From Cypionkella sp. (GTDB lineage: Bacteria; Pseudomonadota; Alphaproteobacteria; Rhodobacterales; Rhodobacteraceae), in the NCBI RefSeq assembly GCF_028290025.1, contig NZ_JAQGKQ010000015.1:1-64000 (forward strand): a DNA stretch of 64,000 nt, read 5' to 3'. Below, piece by piece: positions 51,437-60,199 of the stretch. Numbering within the stretch: position 1 is the stretch's first letter; each line of letters starts with the position of its first letter. The position numbers and the translations under genes were made by a program. Under the pieces are notes generated by a model. The model made no database searches. It was given only the letters and a program-made list of their open reading frames with translations, and was not told the DNA's origin.

Positions 51437-52336
51437 ATGCATTACGGATATATCGGCTTGGGAAATCTGGGCGCGAGTTGTGCGGCTTGTTTGATCAAGG
51501 CGGGGTTGCAGGTCACGGTCTTCGATCTGAATCCCGCTTTGGCGGAGAGATTGGTGGCGTTGGGCGCGGTTTTGGCTCCGAGTGCAGCGGATTTGGCGGG
51601 CTCGGTGGATCATGTGATCACCTGCCTGCCGTCTCCGGCTGTGTCGGAAAAGGTGCTGCGGGCGATTTTGCCGCAGATGAAACCGGGGGCGCATTGGTTG
51701 GAAATGTCGACCTTGGGGCGCGATGATGTGCTGCGATTGGGGGCGGTGGCCGCGGATGCGGGCGTGCGGATGATGGAGCTTCCGGTCACTGGGGGGGTGC
51801 ATCTGGCGGCGCAAGGCAAGATTACGATGCTGGCGGGGGGCGACAAGGATTTGTTTGATCTGCACCGGCCTGCGATGGCGGCGATGGGGGATAAGATATT
51901 CCACATGGGGCCGCTGGGGTCGGCTTCGATCATCAAAGTGATCACCAATATGCTCGCGTTTATTCATTTGAAAGCGACCTCTGAGGCTTTGATGCTGGCG
52001 AAACGGGGCGGGCTTGATTTGGGGCAGGCTTGGCACGCGATTGCGGCCTCGTCTGGGAATAGTTTCGTGCATGAAACTGAGGGCGCGTTGATTTTGAACG
52101 GGTCTTATGATGTGGCGTTCAATGTTGATCTCGCGCTGAAAGATCTGGGGTTTGCGCTGGGATTTGGCCGTGAGTTCGGCGTGCCGCTGGATTTGGCTGC
52201 CGCGACTGAGCAGACTTATGTGGCGGCGAAAGCGGCTTATGGGGGCGAGGCTCAATCGCCGATGATTGCGAAATTACTGGAGGATTTGCTCGGCACCGAT
52301 TTGCGGGCTGAGGGGTTTCCGGCGCGGTTGGAATAG
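51437..52336 (+). CDS. NAD(P)-dependent oxidoreductase, 3-hydroxyisobutyrate-dehydrogenase-like
   Basis: This is a 299-aa beta-hydroxyacid dehydrogenase family protein: Rossmann loop GYIGLGNLGASCAACL, DHVITCLPS, substrate-binding ELPVTGGVHLAAQGK and the catalytic Lys in ASIIKVITNM. The family oxidises 3-hydroxyisobutyrate, tartronate or related acids, or reduces succinic semialdehyde. It is the last gene of the demethylase cluster. ATG 51437 is used; a TTG just before it is less likely. Confidence 0.9.
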   Translation: MHYGYIGLGNLGASCAACLIKAGLQVTVFDLNPALAERLVALGAVLAPSAADLAGSVDHVITCLPSPAVSEKVLRAILPQMKPGAHWLEMSTLGRDDVLRLGAVAADAGVRMMELPVTGGVHLAAQGKITMLAGGDKDLFDLHRPAMAAMGDKIFHMGPLGSASIIKVITNMLAFIHLKATSEALMLAKRGGLDLGQAWHAIAASSGNSFVHETEGALILNGSYDVAFNVDLALKDLGFALGFGREFGVPLDLAAATEQTYVAAKAAYGGEAQSPMIAKLLEDLLGTDLRAEGFPARLE

Positions 52337-52478
52337 GCTTGTCCACGTGTGGCGGAGGGTGCGATTTTATACGAATCAATGGCTTAGTTAGGGCTACTTA
52401 AGGTTCGGTTAATCTTTGCCTGCGGTTGCGTTTGTCGTGGCTTGCAGGCAGGATAGCCTCAATTCAAGGGGCTTGGTG

Positions 52479-53585
52479 ATGACGGACAGAATGAAAAAAC
52501 GCGCGGCAGATCTGCTGCATCATCGCTCGGCTGGGCTGAAAAAGGGCGATCCGATCAGCTTGCCGATCGTGCCTGCCGCAACGTTTCATCTGCCAGAGGT
52601 CGCGGGGGCCAGCCATTTTTATGGCCGCAATGGCATGACGACCTGGGAGGCTGTGGAGGATCAGCTGGCGCTGCTGGAGGATGCGGCTTGCGTCAGTTTC
52701 CCGTCTGGGATGGCTGCGATTTCGGCGGCTTTGATGGCGACCTTGAAGCATGGCGCAAAGCTGATCATTCCGGCGGATGGCTACTATGTGACACGGGTTT
52801 TGTCGCAGGGTTTTTTGGCTCCGTTTGGGGTTGAGGTGGTCGAGATTGCCACCGCAGATTATGCTACGCACGATTTCGCCGGGGCGACGGTGGTTTATCT
52901 GGAGACACCCTCGAACCCCGGGCTGGATGTGGTTGATATTGCTGCGGTATCGGCGCGCGCCCATGCTGCCGGGGCTGTGGTGATTGTAGACAACACCACG
53001 ATGACTCCGCTGCTGCAGCGGCCTTTGGATTTGGGCGCTGATCTGGTGGTGGCGGCGGATACCAAAGCGCCGGGCGGACATTCGGATGTGTTGTTCGGGC
53101 ATGTTGCGGGGCGTGACGACGCTTTGATGGCGCGGGTGCGCGATTGGCGCAGGCTGTCGGGTGCGGTGCCCGGGCCGTTTGAGGCTTGGCAAGTGCATCG
53201 CGGTATTGAAACATTGGAGCTGCGGTTGGAGCGGATGTGTGCAAGCGCCGGGGTAATTGCTGAGCGTTTGCAGGCACATAAAGCGGTGGCGAACTTGCGC
53301 TATCCGGGGCTGCCGGATGATCCGTCTTATGTGATTTCCAAGGCGCAGATGGCAGGTTTCGGCTTTCTGATCGGCTTTGAGCTGGCAGATGAGGCGCGGG
53401 CCGAGCGGTTTTTGGGCGAATGTCGCTACATCGTGCAATCGACCAGCTTTGGCGGCACCCATAGCTCGGGAGAGCGGCGGGCGCGTTGGGGCGATAAGGT
53501 TGCACCGGGGTTTATTCGGTTGTCGGTGGGGATTGAGCCGCTGGAACCGCTTTGGGCGGCGATGGAAGTGGCGCTGAACGCCTGA
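52479..53585 (+). CDS. PLP-dependent trans-sulfuration enzyme (cystathionine lyase-like)
   Basis: This is a 368-aa Cys/Met metabolism PLP enzyme. It shows FPSGMAAISAALMATL, the PLP-phosphate site, YLETPSNPGLDVVDI, VDNTTMTPLLQRPLDLGAD, and the Schiff-base Lys in ADTKAPGGHSDVLFGHV, followed by STSFGGTHSSGERR near the end. Cystathionine beta- or gamma-lyase is likely, methionine gamma-lyase possible; the usual TKYINGHSD loop is changed to TKAPGGHSD. ATG 52479 is used since the earlier frame start is in the promoter region. It stands alone. Confidence 0.88.
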   Translation: MTDRMKKRAADLLHHRSAGLKKGDPISLPIVPAATFHLPEVAGASHFYGRNGMTTWEAVEDQLALLEDAACVSFPSGMAAISAALMATLKHGAKLIIPADGYYVTRVLSQGFLAPFGVEVVEIATADYATHDFAGATVVYLETPSNPGLDVVDIAAVSARAHAAGAVVIVDNTTMTPLLQRPLDLGADLVVAADTKAPGGHSDVLFGHVAGRDDALMARVRDWRRLSGAVPGPFEAWQVHRGIETLELRLERMCASAGVIAERLQAHKAVANLRYPGLPDDPSYVISKAQMAGFGFLIGFELADEARAERFLGECRYIVQSTSFGGTHSSGERRARWGDKVAPGFIRLSVGIEPLEPLWAAMEVALNA

Positions 53586-53593
53586 GCGCCGGC

Positions 53594-53610
53594 GATTTCT
53601 GAGAGAAATC
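53594..53610. terminator. Short hairpin after PLP enzyme gene
   Basis: GATTTCT at 53594-53600 pairs with AGAAATC at 53604-53610 around a 3-nt loop, in the gap between convergent genes. There is no T-run directly after, so it is a weak bidirectional terminator candidate. Confidence 0.4.
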
Positions 53611-53654
53611 TGAAGCGGGATTTTACTTAAAATACCTGGGCTTGCGCGGTGATG

Positions 53655-54311
53655 TTACAGCAGATTGATCAGGCGTGTGGCTTCTTCGCGGGGATGGATC
53701 AAGGGGGCGCGATCCTCGCCGGGGAAGAACCGCGCGCGGGTAGCGGTGGGCATTGGCGCGGGTGTTTCGATGCGGACGTGCGGGCCGATTTGGGCGTTCT
53801 CGGCCGCCCAGCTGCGGGCCAATGCGATCTGCGCGGCTTTGGTGGCACCGTAAGCGCCGAAGAATTTATCGCCTGCGCGCGGGTCGTCGAAAAATAGAGC
53901 TTGGCCGTCGCCTGCACGCAGCAAAGGCTCCACCATCGGGATTAGGGTTCCGGTGGCGCGCACGTTGGTCGCGATGCTTTTGTCCCAATCTTTGATATCC
54001 AAAGAACCTGCGGGAGCGAGCGGGGCCGCGTGGATTGCTGCATGAATCCAGAGGTTTAGTTGGCCCCAACGCTGGTGGATCGACAGGCACAGATGGCGCA
54101 TTGCGTCATCATTGGTCACATCCATCGGGGCCAGCGTCAGTCCGCCAGCACCGGGTAACTTCAGGGTTTTGACGCGATCATCGAGTTCTTCCAAGCCGCC
54201 AACCGTGCGGGCCACCGCGACCACATGCCAACCGCGCTGTGCGAGTTGCTCGGCCATTGCCGCGCCAAGGCCGCGCGAGGCTCCGGTGATCAGGGCTGTG
54301 CGTTCGGTCAT
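53655..54311 (-). CDS. SDR family oxidoreductase
   Basis: The 218-aa short-chain dehydrogenase begins MTERTALITGASRGLGAA (TGxxxGxG motif) and carries the catalytic AYGATKAAQIALARSWA. It is shorter than the typical 245 aa, lacking most of the substrate-binding loop. The substrate is unknown. It is monocistronic on the minus strand and ends 69 bp from the convergent PLP enzyme. Confidence 0.87.
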   Translation of the reverse strand: MTERTALITGASRGLGAAMAEQLAQRGWHVVAVARTVGGLEELDDRVKTLKLPGAGGLTLAPMDVTNDDAMRHLCLSIHQRWGQLNLWIHAAIHAAPLAPAGSLDIKDWDKSIATNVRATGTLIPMVEPLLRAGDGQALFFDDPRAGDKFFGAYGATKAAQIALARSWAAENAQIGPHVRIETPAPMPTATRARFFPGEDRAPLIHPREEATRLINLL

Positions 54312-54350
54312 GGCTTATCCTTTAGCGGCTGGTTCGTTATGGCTGTAGAA

Positions 54351-54384
54351 GCCTCCGGCGGGGATATTTGAGCCAGTCCGAAAG
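54351..54384 (+). repeat. Dispersed intergenic repeat, copy C
   Basis: GCCTCCGGCGGGGATATTT followed by GAGCCAGTCCGAAAG, between the SDR and sulfotransferase-like genes. It is the best copy of the element seen twice at 26266-26346. Confidence 0.65.
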
Positions 54385-54398
54385 GGCAAGGGGGCCAG

Positions 54399-54944
54399 CT
54401 ATTCCGTGGCGTTGTGGCGCACGGTCCATTCGGTCATCGCGGCGTCGAGATCGCCTTTTGCGCCGATCCAGTCCCAGAACTTCGGGAAATCCTGCTCCAT
54501 GGTTTCCACCTGCATGTGCAACACTTTGGTTTTATCGCGCAGGAAATAGGTGATGTTGCTGGTGATGGTGTCGATCAAATCCTCGGCAATCGCGGTGAGA
54601 TCGGTCTTGGGTTTGCGCAGCACGAGGTTGCAGAGCATGGTCTCGCGGTAGGCTTTAACGAGGCCGTAATTTTTGCGGGCAACGTAAGATTGCACCACGG
54701 CGTCGCGGTCGCGGGTGAGGTGGACGTAGTAGGGCGCGTCGCCGAAGGTCGCGTCGAGCTTGCCTGTCCACCACGCGAGGCGGTTGTCAATTTCGATGTG
54801 GTTGTCGGGGTAGGCGAAGCGGTTCGCGCCGAGCAGGTGGGTGCGCGATTCGTGGCGGGCGGTGAAGTTGGTCGAATGTTCAGAGGCGCGCGTGAAGGTT
54901 TTGGAGCCGCAGCGGCCAGTGCAGAGCACGAAAACTTGGGTCAT
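54399..54944 (-). CDS. Sulfotransferase-like P-loop protein
   Basis: The 181-aa protein starts MTQVFVLCTGRCGSKTFTRA, in which TGRCGSKTF is the 5'-phosphosulfate-binding loop of sulfotransferases. A later YYVHLTRDRDAVVQSYVAR matches the 3'-phosphate site (RDPR-like). The chain is short and single-domain. The acceptor is unknown. The ATG at 54944 is chosen over a TTG at 54977 that runs into the preceding gene. It is 22 bp after DUF1801 in the same direction. Confidence 0.75.
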   Translation of the reverse strand: MTQVFVLCTGRCGSKTFTRASEHSTNFTARHESRTHLLGANRFAYPDNHIEIDNRLAWWTGKLDATFGDAPYYVHLTRDRDAVVQSYVARKNYGLVKAYRETMLCNLVLRKPKTDLTAIAEDLIDTITSNITYFLRDKTKVLHMQVETMEQDFPKFWDWIGAKGDLDAAMTEWTVRHNATE

Positions 54945-54966
54945 TTGCGGGGCACGAGAAATGTGG

Positions 54967-55317
54967 TCATTTTGCAAGCTCGGCCTGACGGGCGCGGATG
55001 ATTTTCGCGATCAGCGCCGGAGGAAGCGGCTGGTCCGGTGTGAACAGGACGCCGGATTTGGAGGTTTTGAACGGGGTGCAGTCGATGTTTGGGATGATGC
55101 TGCCGGAGTGTGGGTAGAGGCCAAGGTGGCGGGTGAAGGCGGCATAACCTGCGACCATTTTGCCGCGGGGTTTTGGTTCGCGGAAGCCGGGCATGGCGTA
55201 GCTTAAGCATTCGATATGGTCGGGGAGCAGGGTTTTGAGCTCGGCGCGCAACGCCTCGGCGGCGCTGCGAAAGGCGGGGGGCAGGGCTGCGAGGTAGGTA
55301 TCGACCTCTGCGCTCAT
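54967..55317 (-). CDS. DUF1801 (YdhG-like) protein
   Basis: This 116-aa protein is of the DUF1801 fold related to the frataxin-like YdhG group. The pattern VDTYLAALPPAFRSAAEALRAEL, HIECLSYAMPGFREPKPRGKMVAGYAAF and LGLYPHSGS is typical. Function is uncertain; iron delivery was proposed for Bacillus YdhG. It overlaps the end of purF by 4 bp, so it is translated with it. Confidence 0.85.
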   Translation of the reverse strand: MSAEVDTYLAALPPAFRSAAEALRAELKTLLPDHIECLSYAMPGFREPKPRGKMVAGYAAFTRHLGLYPHSGSIIPNIDCTPFKTSKSGVLFTPDQPLPPALIAKIIRARQAELAK

Positions 55318-56777
55318 TCCGCCGCCTTCATCTGGAAGCCTTCTTCGAGTTTGTCGGAAGGCGCGATGGGGTATTCGCCCGAGAAGCAGGCGTCGCAGTA
55401 TTGCGGGCTTTGCGGATTGCGGCCAGCGGCTTCGCCCGCGGCGCGGTAGAGGCCATCGAGCGAGATGAACTTGAGGGAGTTGACGCCGATCCAGTCGCGC
55501 ATTTCATCCTCAGACATGGTGGCTGCGAGGAGTTTTGAGCGTTCTGGGGTGTCTACACCGTAAAAGCAGGGCCATGCGGTAGGGGGGGAGGCGATGCGGA
55601 AGTGGACCTCGGCGGCACCAGCCTCGAGGATCATATCTTTGATTTTGCGGGACGTTGTGCCGCGTACGACTGAGTCGTCCACCAAGATCACGCGTTTGCC
55701 TTTGATCAAGGCGCGGTTGACGTTGAGTTTGAGGCGGACGCCCATGTTGCGGATCGACTCGGAAGGTTCGATAAACGTGCGGCCCATATATTGGTTGCGG
55801 ATGATGCCCATGGCGTAGGGGATGCCGGATTGTTGGCTGTAGCCGATGGCGGCGGGGGTGCCGCTATCGGGGACGGGGCAGACCAGATCGGCGTCAACGG
55901 GAGCTTCTTTGGCGAGTTCAACACCGATGGCGTGGCGGGTTTCATAGACCGAGCGGCCACCGAGGATGCTGTCGGGGCGAGAAAAGTAGACGTGTTCAAA
56001 GATGCAGAAACGGGATTTTGCAGGGGTGAACGGGCGGGTGGAGTTTACTTTGCCGTCTTCGATGACGACCATCTCGCCGGGTTCGATCTCACGCACGAAA
56101 TCGGCGCCGATGATGTCTAGGCCGCAGGTCTCTGACGAAAGCGCCCATGCAGAGTCGCCGATGCGGCCTAGGACTAAGGGGCGGACGCCGAGGGGGTCGC
56201 GGACACCGATCAGTTTGGTGCGGGTCATGGCGACGATGGAAAACGCGCCTTCGACGCGGCGCAGGGCGTCTTTGATGCGTTCGGAGATGTTCTTTTGGAT
56301 CGAGCGGGCCATCAGGTGGATGATGCACTCGGAGTCCGACGAAGATTGGAAGATGCTGCCACGCTCAATAAGTTCGCGTCGTAGAGCGGTGGCGTTGGTG
56401 AGGTTGCCGTTGTGGGCGATGGCGGCGCCGCCCATCGAGAACTCACCGAAGAACGGCTGCACATCGCGGATTGCGGTGGCGCCTTTTGATCCGGCGGTGG
56501 AGTAGCGCACATGGCCGATGGCGAGAGGGCCGGGCAGGGTTTCCATCACGTCGGCTTTGGTGAAGTTGTCGCGGACGTAGCCGAAGCGACGTGCCGAGTT
56601 GAAGCCAGTTTGGGCATCGTAGGATACGATACCACCGGCTTCTTGGCCGCGATGTTGCAGGGCGTGCAGGCCGAGTGCTACGAAGTTTGAGGCATCGGAA
56701 ACACCGATCACGCCAAATACGCCGCACTCCTCCTTCAGCTTATCGTCGTCGAAAGGATGGGCATAGAACGGTTGCAT
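55314..56777 (-). CDS. purF: Amidophosphoribosyltransferase
   Basis: PurF makes phosphoribosylamine from PRPP and glutamine, the first step of purine synthesis. The 487-aa chain starts with a short propeptide before the catalytic Cys (KLKEECGVFGVIG). The glutaminase domain has GHVRYSTAGSKGATAIRD and FGEFSMGGAAIAHNGNL. The PRTase domain shows VCPVPDSGTPAAIGY and the PRPP loop VILVDDSVVRGTTSRK. ATG 56777 has GGAGG before it and gives the right propeptide; an ATG at 56813 is too far upstream. DUF1801 follows in overlap. Confidence 0.97.
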   Translation of the reverse strand: MQPFYAHPFDDDKLKEECGVFGVIGVSDASNFVALGLHALQHRGQEAGGIVSYDAQTGFNSARRFGYVRDNFTKADVMETLPGPLAIGHVRYSTAGSKGATAIRDVQPFFGEFSMGGAAIAHNGNLTNATALRRELIERGSIFQSSSDSECIIHLMARSIQKNISERIKDALRRVEGAFSIVAMTRTKLIGVRDPLGVRPLVLGRIGDSAWALSSETCGLDIIGADFVREIEPGEMVVIEDGKVNSTRPFTPAKSRFCIFEHVYFSRPDSILGGRSVYETRHAIGVELAKEAPVDADLVCPVPDSGTPAAIGYSQQSGIPYAMGIIRNQYMGRTFIEPSESIRNMGVRLKLNVNRALIKGKRVILVDDSVVRGTTSRKIKDMILEAGAAEVHFRIASPPTAWPCFYGVDTPERSKLLAATMSEDEMRDWIGVNSLKFISLDGLYRAAGEAAGRNPQSPQYCDACFSGEYPIAPSDKLEEGFQMKAAE

Positions 56778-56887
56778 GGAGCCTCCGAATCCGGGTTCGA
56801 TCTGTGCCTTCATGTAGGGGTTGGGCGTGGTAATGTCACCCCCCTGTTACCCAAGTTTATGCTGCATTGCGGCAGAAACTCTGTGCG

Positions 56888-57499
56888 TCAGTTCGCAGGC
56901 GCGGTTTCGATGGTCGTCGCGGGGGCAACTTCTGGGGTGACGGTGGTTTCACGCGTGCAGGTTGCGGTCAGCTCGTTATAGCGCGACACAACCCAGTTCG
57001 GCGCATTGGTGGGCACGGCGGCGTCGATGTCGCCTTGGAACGAGGCGAAGATTTTCGCCGAGCGGGAATTATCCACCATCGGCACGGTGTTGGCGGCGAC
57101 GGCGCGGTCATAGACGAGGAAGGCAATGCCGACCAGCAGCACGCCACGCACCACGCCGAACAGGAAGCCGACGCCTTGATCCAAGCCGCCCAAAACCGAG
57201 CGTTGCACCACGGACGAGAACAGCGGGGTGAATAGGGCGGCGACGATCAGACCGACAGCAAATACGGCGGCAAAGCCCGCGATCAGCGACAACTCGCAGT
57301 TGTCGAGAAAATCGCCAACGACGGGTATTTCTTTCACCAGGGGCTGCGCTTGGGCGGCGAAGGCGTAGGCCAACACGGCTGCCCCGACCCAGCCGACAAT
57401 CGCCATCGCCTCACGCACGAAACCGCGCGAATAGGCGAGCACCGCCGACAGCACGATGATGCCAGCAACGCCCGCATCAACAAGGGTAAAACCTTCCAT
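56888..57499 (-). CDS. cvpA: CvpA family membrane protein
   Basis: This 203-aa protein is of the CvpA (colicin V production) family: four membrane segments, with FTLVDAGVAGIIVLSAVLAYSRG at the start and VVQRSVLGGLDQGVGFLFGVVRG in the middle. In many bacteria cvpA lies beside purF, as here (110 bp upstream). The C-terminal tail of about 60 residues is periplasmic-type and Thr/Ala-rich. The role in envelope homeostasis is not defined. Confidence 0.9.
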   Translation of the reverse strand: MEGFTLVDAGVAGIIVLSAVLAYSRGFVREAMAIVGWVGAAVLAYAFAAQAQPLVKEIPVVGDFLDNCELSLIAGFAAVFAVGLIVAALFTPLFSSVVQRSVLGGLDQGVGFLFGVVRGVLLVGIAFLVYDRAVAANTVPMVDNSRSAKIFASFQGDIDAAVPTNAPNWVVSRYNELTATCTRETTVTPEVAPATTIETAPAN

Positions 57500-57516
57500 C
57501 TTCCGCTCCTAAAGGC

Positions 57517-58875
57517 TTAGCCCGCCCCAAACATTTCACCGACGAAAGCGGTGAGGTCCGGCATTTGCCGCACGTTCATGCCCTCGACTTGCCCTAGCTT
57601 AGAACCTTTGGGCGCGATTGCCTGTGAGAAACCAAGTTTTGCGGCTTCTTTCAACCTGTTTTCGGTCTGATTGACCGGACGCAGTGCCCCGGAGAGACTG
57701 ATTTCTCCGAATAACACGGTTTCGGGTGGGATGCTGATGTCTTCGCGGGCGGAAATCAGGGCTGCGGCGACGGCGAGGTCGGCGGCAGGCTCTGTCACCC
57801 GCATACCGCCTGCGACGTTGAGAAACACATCTAGGCCCGCGAATGGGATGCCGCAGCGGGCTTCGAGGACTGCGAGGATGGTCGAGAGGCGGCCTGAGTC
57901 GAGGCCGACGACGGTGCGGCGCGGGGTGCCGAGCGGGGAGGGTGCGACGAGGGCTTGGATCTCGGTCAACACCGGCCTTGTGCCTTCGATGCCCGCGAAG
58001 ACGGCGGATCCGGGGGAGGGTTGGCCGCGCTCTGACAAAAACAAAGCCGAGGGGTTGAGGACTTGCTGCAACCCGTCGCCCGTCATTTCAAACACACCGA
58101 TTTCATCGGCTGGTCCGAAGCGGTTCTTGACGGCACGCAGGATGCGGAATTGGTGGCCACGCTCGCCTTCAAAGTAAAGCACGGTATCGACCATATGTTC
58201 GACCACGCGCGGGCCAGCGATTTGGCCGTCTTTGGTGACATGGCCGACGAGGATGATCGAGACGCCGCGCTTTTTGGCGAAGGTGACGAGTTCATGGGCT
58301 GCGGAGCGGACTTGGGACACTGAGCCGGGCGCGCTATCGACGGTATCCAGCCACATGGTTTGGATCGAGTCGATGATGGCGAGGCCGGGACGTTCGGCAT
58401 CCAAGGTGGTGAGGATGTCGCGCAGGTTGGTTTCGGCACCCAACGCCACCGGGGATGAGGTGAGGCCAAGTCGTTGCGCCCGCATCTGAACTTGGGCGGT
58501 GGCTTCCTCGCCGGAGATATACAGGCATTTGACGCCGTTGCGGGCGAAGGAGGCTGCGGCTTGCAAAAGCAGCGTGGATTTGCCGATGCCGGGATCGCCC
58601 GCCACCAAGATCGCCGAGGCGGGCACGAGGCCGCCGCCCAGCACGCGGTCTAGCTCGTCAATGCCGGAGGAGGCGCGGGGCGGGGCTTCGCCGACAGTGG
58701 CGAGGTCGGTCAAATGGATGGCGCGGCCTTTGCCGCCTAAGGCTTTCGGGCCAGCCGACAGCGGGGCTTCCTCGACCAGCGTGTTCCAGCCGCCGCAGCC
58801 TTCGCATTTGCCGATCCATTTGCGATGCGATGCGCCGCAAACCGTGCAGGTGAATGTGGGGGAGTTTTTGCTCAT
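57517..58875 (-). CDS. radA: DNA repair protein RadA
   Basis: RadA is the RecA-like branch-migration helicase of recombination repair. The 452-aa protein has the C4 zinc finger CTVCGASHRKWIGKCEGCGG, Walker A GDPGIGKSTLLLQ, the RadA-specific KNRFG motif in VKNRFGPADEIG, and the Lon-like C-terminal domain from about residue 280 (AVFAGIEGTRPVL, GLDVFLNVAGGMRV, ALRPVNQTENRLKEA). The order purF-cvpA-radA on one strand is common in this order of bacteria. Confidence 0.97.
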   Translation of the reverse strand: MSKNSPTFTCTVCGASHRKWIGKCEGCGGWNTLVEEAPLSAGPKALGGKGRAIHLTDLATVGEAPPRASSGIDELDRVLGGGLVPASAILVAGDPGIGKSTLLLQAAASFARNGVKCLYISGEEATAQVQMRAQRLGLTSSPVALGAETNLRDILTTLDAERPGLAIIDSIQTMWLDTVDSAPGSVSQVRSAAHELVTFAKKRGVSIILVGHVTKDGQIAGPRVVEHMVDTVLYFEGERGHQFRILRAVKNRFGPADEIGVFEMTGDGLQQVLNPSALFLSERGQPSPGSAVFAGIEGTRPVLTEIQALVAPSPLGTPRRTVVGLDSGRLSTILAVLEARCGIPFAGLDVFLNVAGGMRVTEPAADLAVAAALISAREDISIPPETVLFGEISLSGALRPVNQTENRLKEAAKLGFSQAIAPKGSKLGQVEGMNVRQMPDLTAFVGEMFGAG

Positions 58876-58905
58876 GGCGTGTCATGCCCGGTATTGAAGG
58901 CGCGC

Positions 58906-59343
58906 TCAAGATGTTTCCGTTTTGTGCGCTATCACAAGTGATGCCAAAATGCAGGCGGTGAACAGGTATAGCCCCCATGCGGTTTCTATTGTGACGTAGC
59001 CTGCGCCTTTGACGATGACGATGTAGAGCGCGAGCAGGAATACGTCGGCCATCGCCAGTTTGCCCATGATGTGCAGCGCGGGCAGGGTTTTTGGTGACAG
59101 CAGGTGGAAGTGGATCAGGGCGAGGCCGAGTGTTTTGGCAAAGGGCGCGAAGATCGCAAGGAAGGTGACCAGCAGGGCTAGGGCGGGGTCGGTGCTCCAA
59201 AGCGATTGCAGGCCGGTGATCAGCGAGATTTCATCCATGCCGAAGATTGGCAGTAGCGCGGCGCGCATCAGGGGGGCGAACCATGCGATTGGGAGCAGGA
59301 TCAGCAGGGCGAGGTTGGCATATTTCAGGGCTTGATGGCTCAC
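58906..59343 (-). CDS. PqiA-type (paraquat-inducible protein A) membrane protein
   Basis: The 145-aa protein matches a single half of PqiA/YebS: four membrane segments including PLMRAALLPIFGMDEISLITGLQSLW, ALALLVTFLAIFAPFAKTLGLAL and MGKLAMADVFLLALYIVIVKG. It lacks the cysteine motifs of full PqiA. Such proteins serve with MCE lipid-transport systems in the envelope. It overlaps the upstream DUF1275 gene by 4 bp. Confidence 0.8.
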   Translation of the reverse strand: MSHQALKYANLALLILLPIAWFAPLMRAALLPIFGMDEISLITGLQSLWSTDPALALLVTFLAIFAPFAKTLGLALIHFHLLSPKTLPALHIMGKLAMADVFLLALYIVIVKGAGYVTIETAWGLYLFTACILASLVIAHKTETS

Positions 59344-60098
59344 AATAAAGCCATCGTCAGCAAGATTGCGGCGAGGGGCAGCGAGAAGGCAAAACCGATC
59401 AGGCTGTAGCCGAACGCGCCGACAAGGCCGCCGAGCAGGAAGCTTGTCAGCAGTTGCAGCAGCAGCGTCAGCTTGGCGCGGTCGGCGGTGATCGGGCTAT
59501 GGAAGGCGCGACCATAGACGGCGCGGCCAAGCTCTATGCCGATGTCGGTGATCATGCCGGTGGCATGAGTGGTGCGGATGCGGGCGTAAGAGATTTTGGT
59601 GATCGTGGCATTTTGCAGCCCCATGATGAAGCATAAGAGGCCAAGGCCGAGGGGGTGGGCGATGGCTTGGGGCAGGGGCGTTGCGCTAATGGCGGCGAGG
59701 GCGATCAGCAGGCCACCCTGCAGGCCGATGGGCAGGGAATACTGGCGTGTGCGCGCATGAGCGCGGCCCCAGTTGATCACGACCGCCGAGGTGGCAGCGC
59801 CGAGCACGAACAGGGAAATCGCAAACAGGCTTTGGCCGACGAGTGCTAGGTTATGCAGGAAGAGGTTGTCGGCGAGGGCCGAGAGATAGCCGGTCATGTG
59901 CGAGGTGTAGCTGCCGAGAAGGATGAAACCGCCGGCATTGGCTGCGCCTGCGATGGCGGCAAGGATCAGGGCGAGTGCGCGGTCGGAACTGGCAGTGCGG
60001 TGGTGCGAGGCGATCAGGCGGAATTTGCGCAGGGCGAGCGTGGGCCTTACGCGGTGGCGTTGGGCTTTGCTGGCTTTGGGATCGGGCGCGAAGGTCAT
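59340..60098 (-). CDS. YoaK/DUF1275 family membrane protein
   Basis: The 252-aa protein has about six membrane helices with the DUF1275 hallmarks GAANAGGFILLGSYTSHMTGYLSA, LGLLCFIMGLQNATITKISYARIRTTHATGM and TDIGIELGR. The N-terminal 40 residues are basic and cytoplasmic. The function is unknown. ATG 60098 is the best start, since the frame upstream is outside the family. It is translationally coupled to the PqiA-like gene downstream. Confidence 0.87.
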   Translation of the reverse strand: MTFAPDPKASKAQRHRVRPTLALRKFRLIASHHRTASSDRALALILAAIAGAANAGGFILLGSYTSHMTGYLSALADNLFLHNLALVGQSLFAISLFVLGAATSAVVINWGRAHARTRQYSLPIGLQGGLLIALAAISATPLPQAIAHPLGLGLLCFIMGLQNATITKISYARIRTTHATGMITDIGIELGRAVYGRAFHSPITADRAKLTLLLQLLTSFLLGGLVGAFGYSLIGFAFSLPLAAILLTMALL

Positions 60099-60199
60099 GC
60101 GGGGCTCGTGGTTTTGGGCTCGGGCCAGTGTTACGCTGCGCGGGGGGCGGTGCAAGGGTGGTGTTTGTTGGGGCCGACGGCGCTGCTTGCAACAGCGCC

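Noticed and set aside
52337-52478. S-adenosylmethionine riboswitch before the trans-sulfuration gene
   Set aside because: I looked for SAM-II-type structure and saw no convincing conserved pairing in the 142-bp gap.
52464-53462. 332-codon minus-strand frame
   Set aside because: Antisense to the PLP enzyme gene; no recognisable domain.
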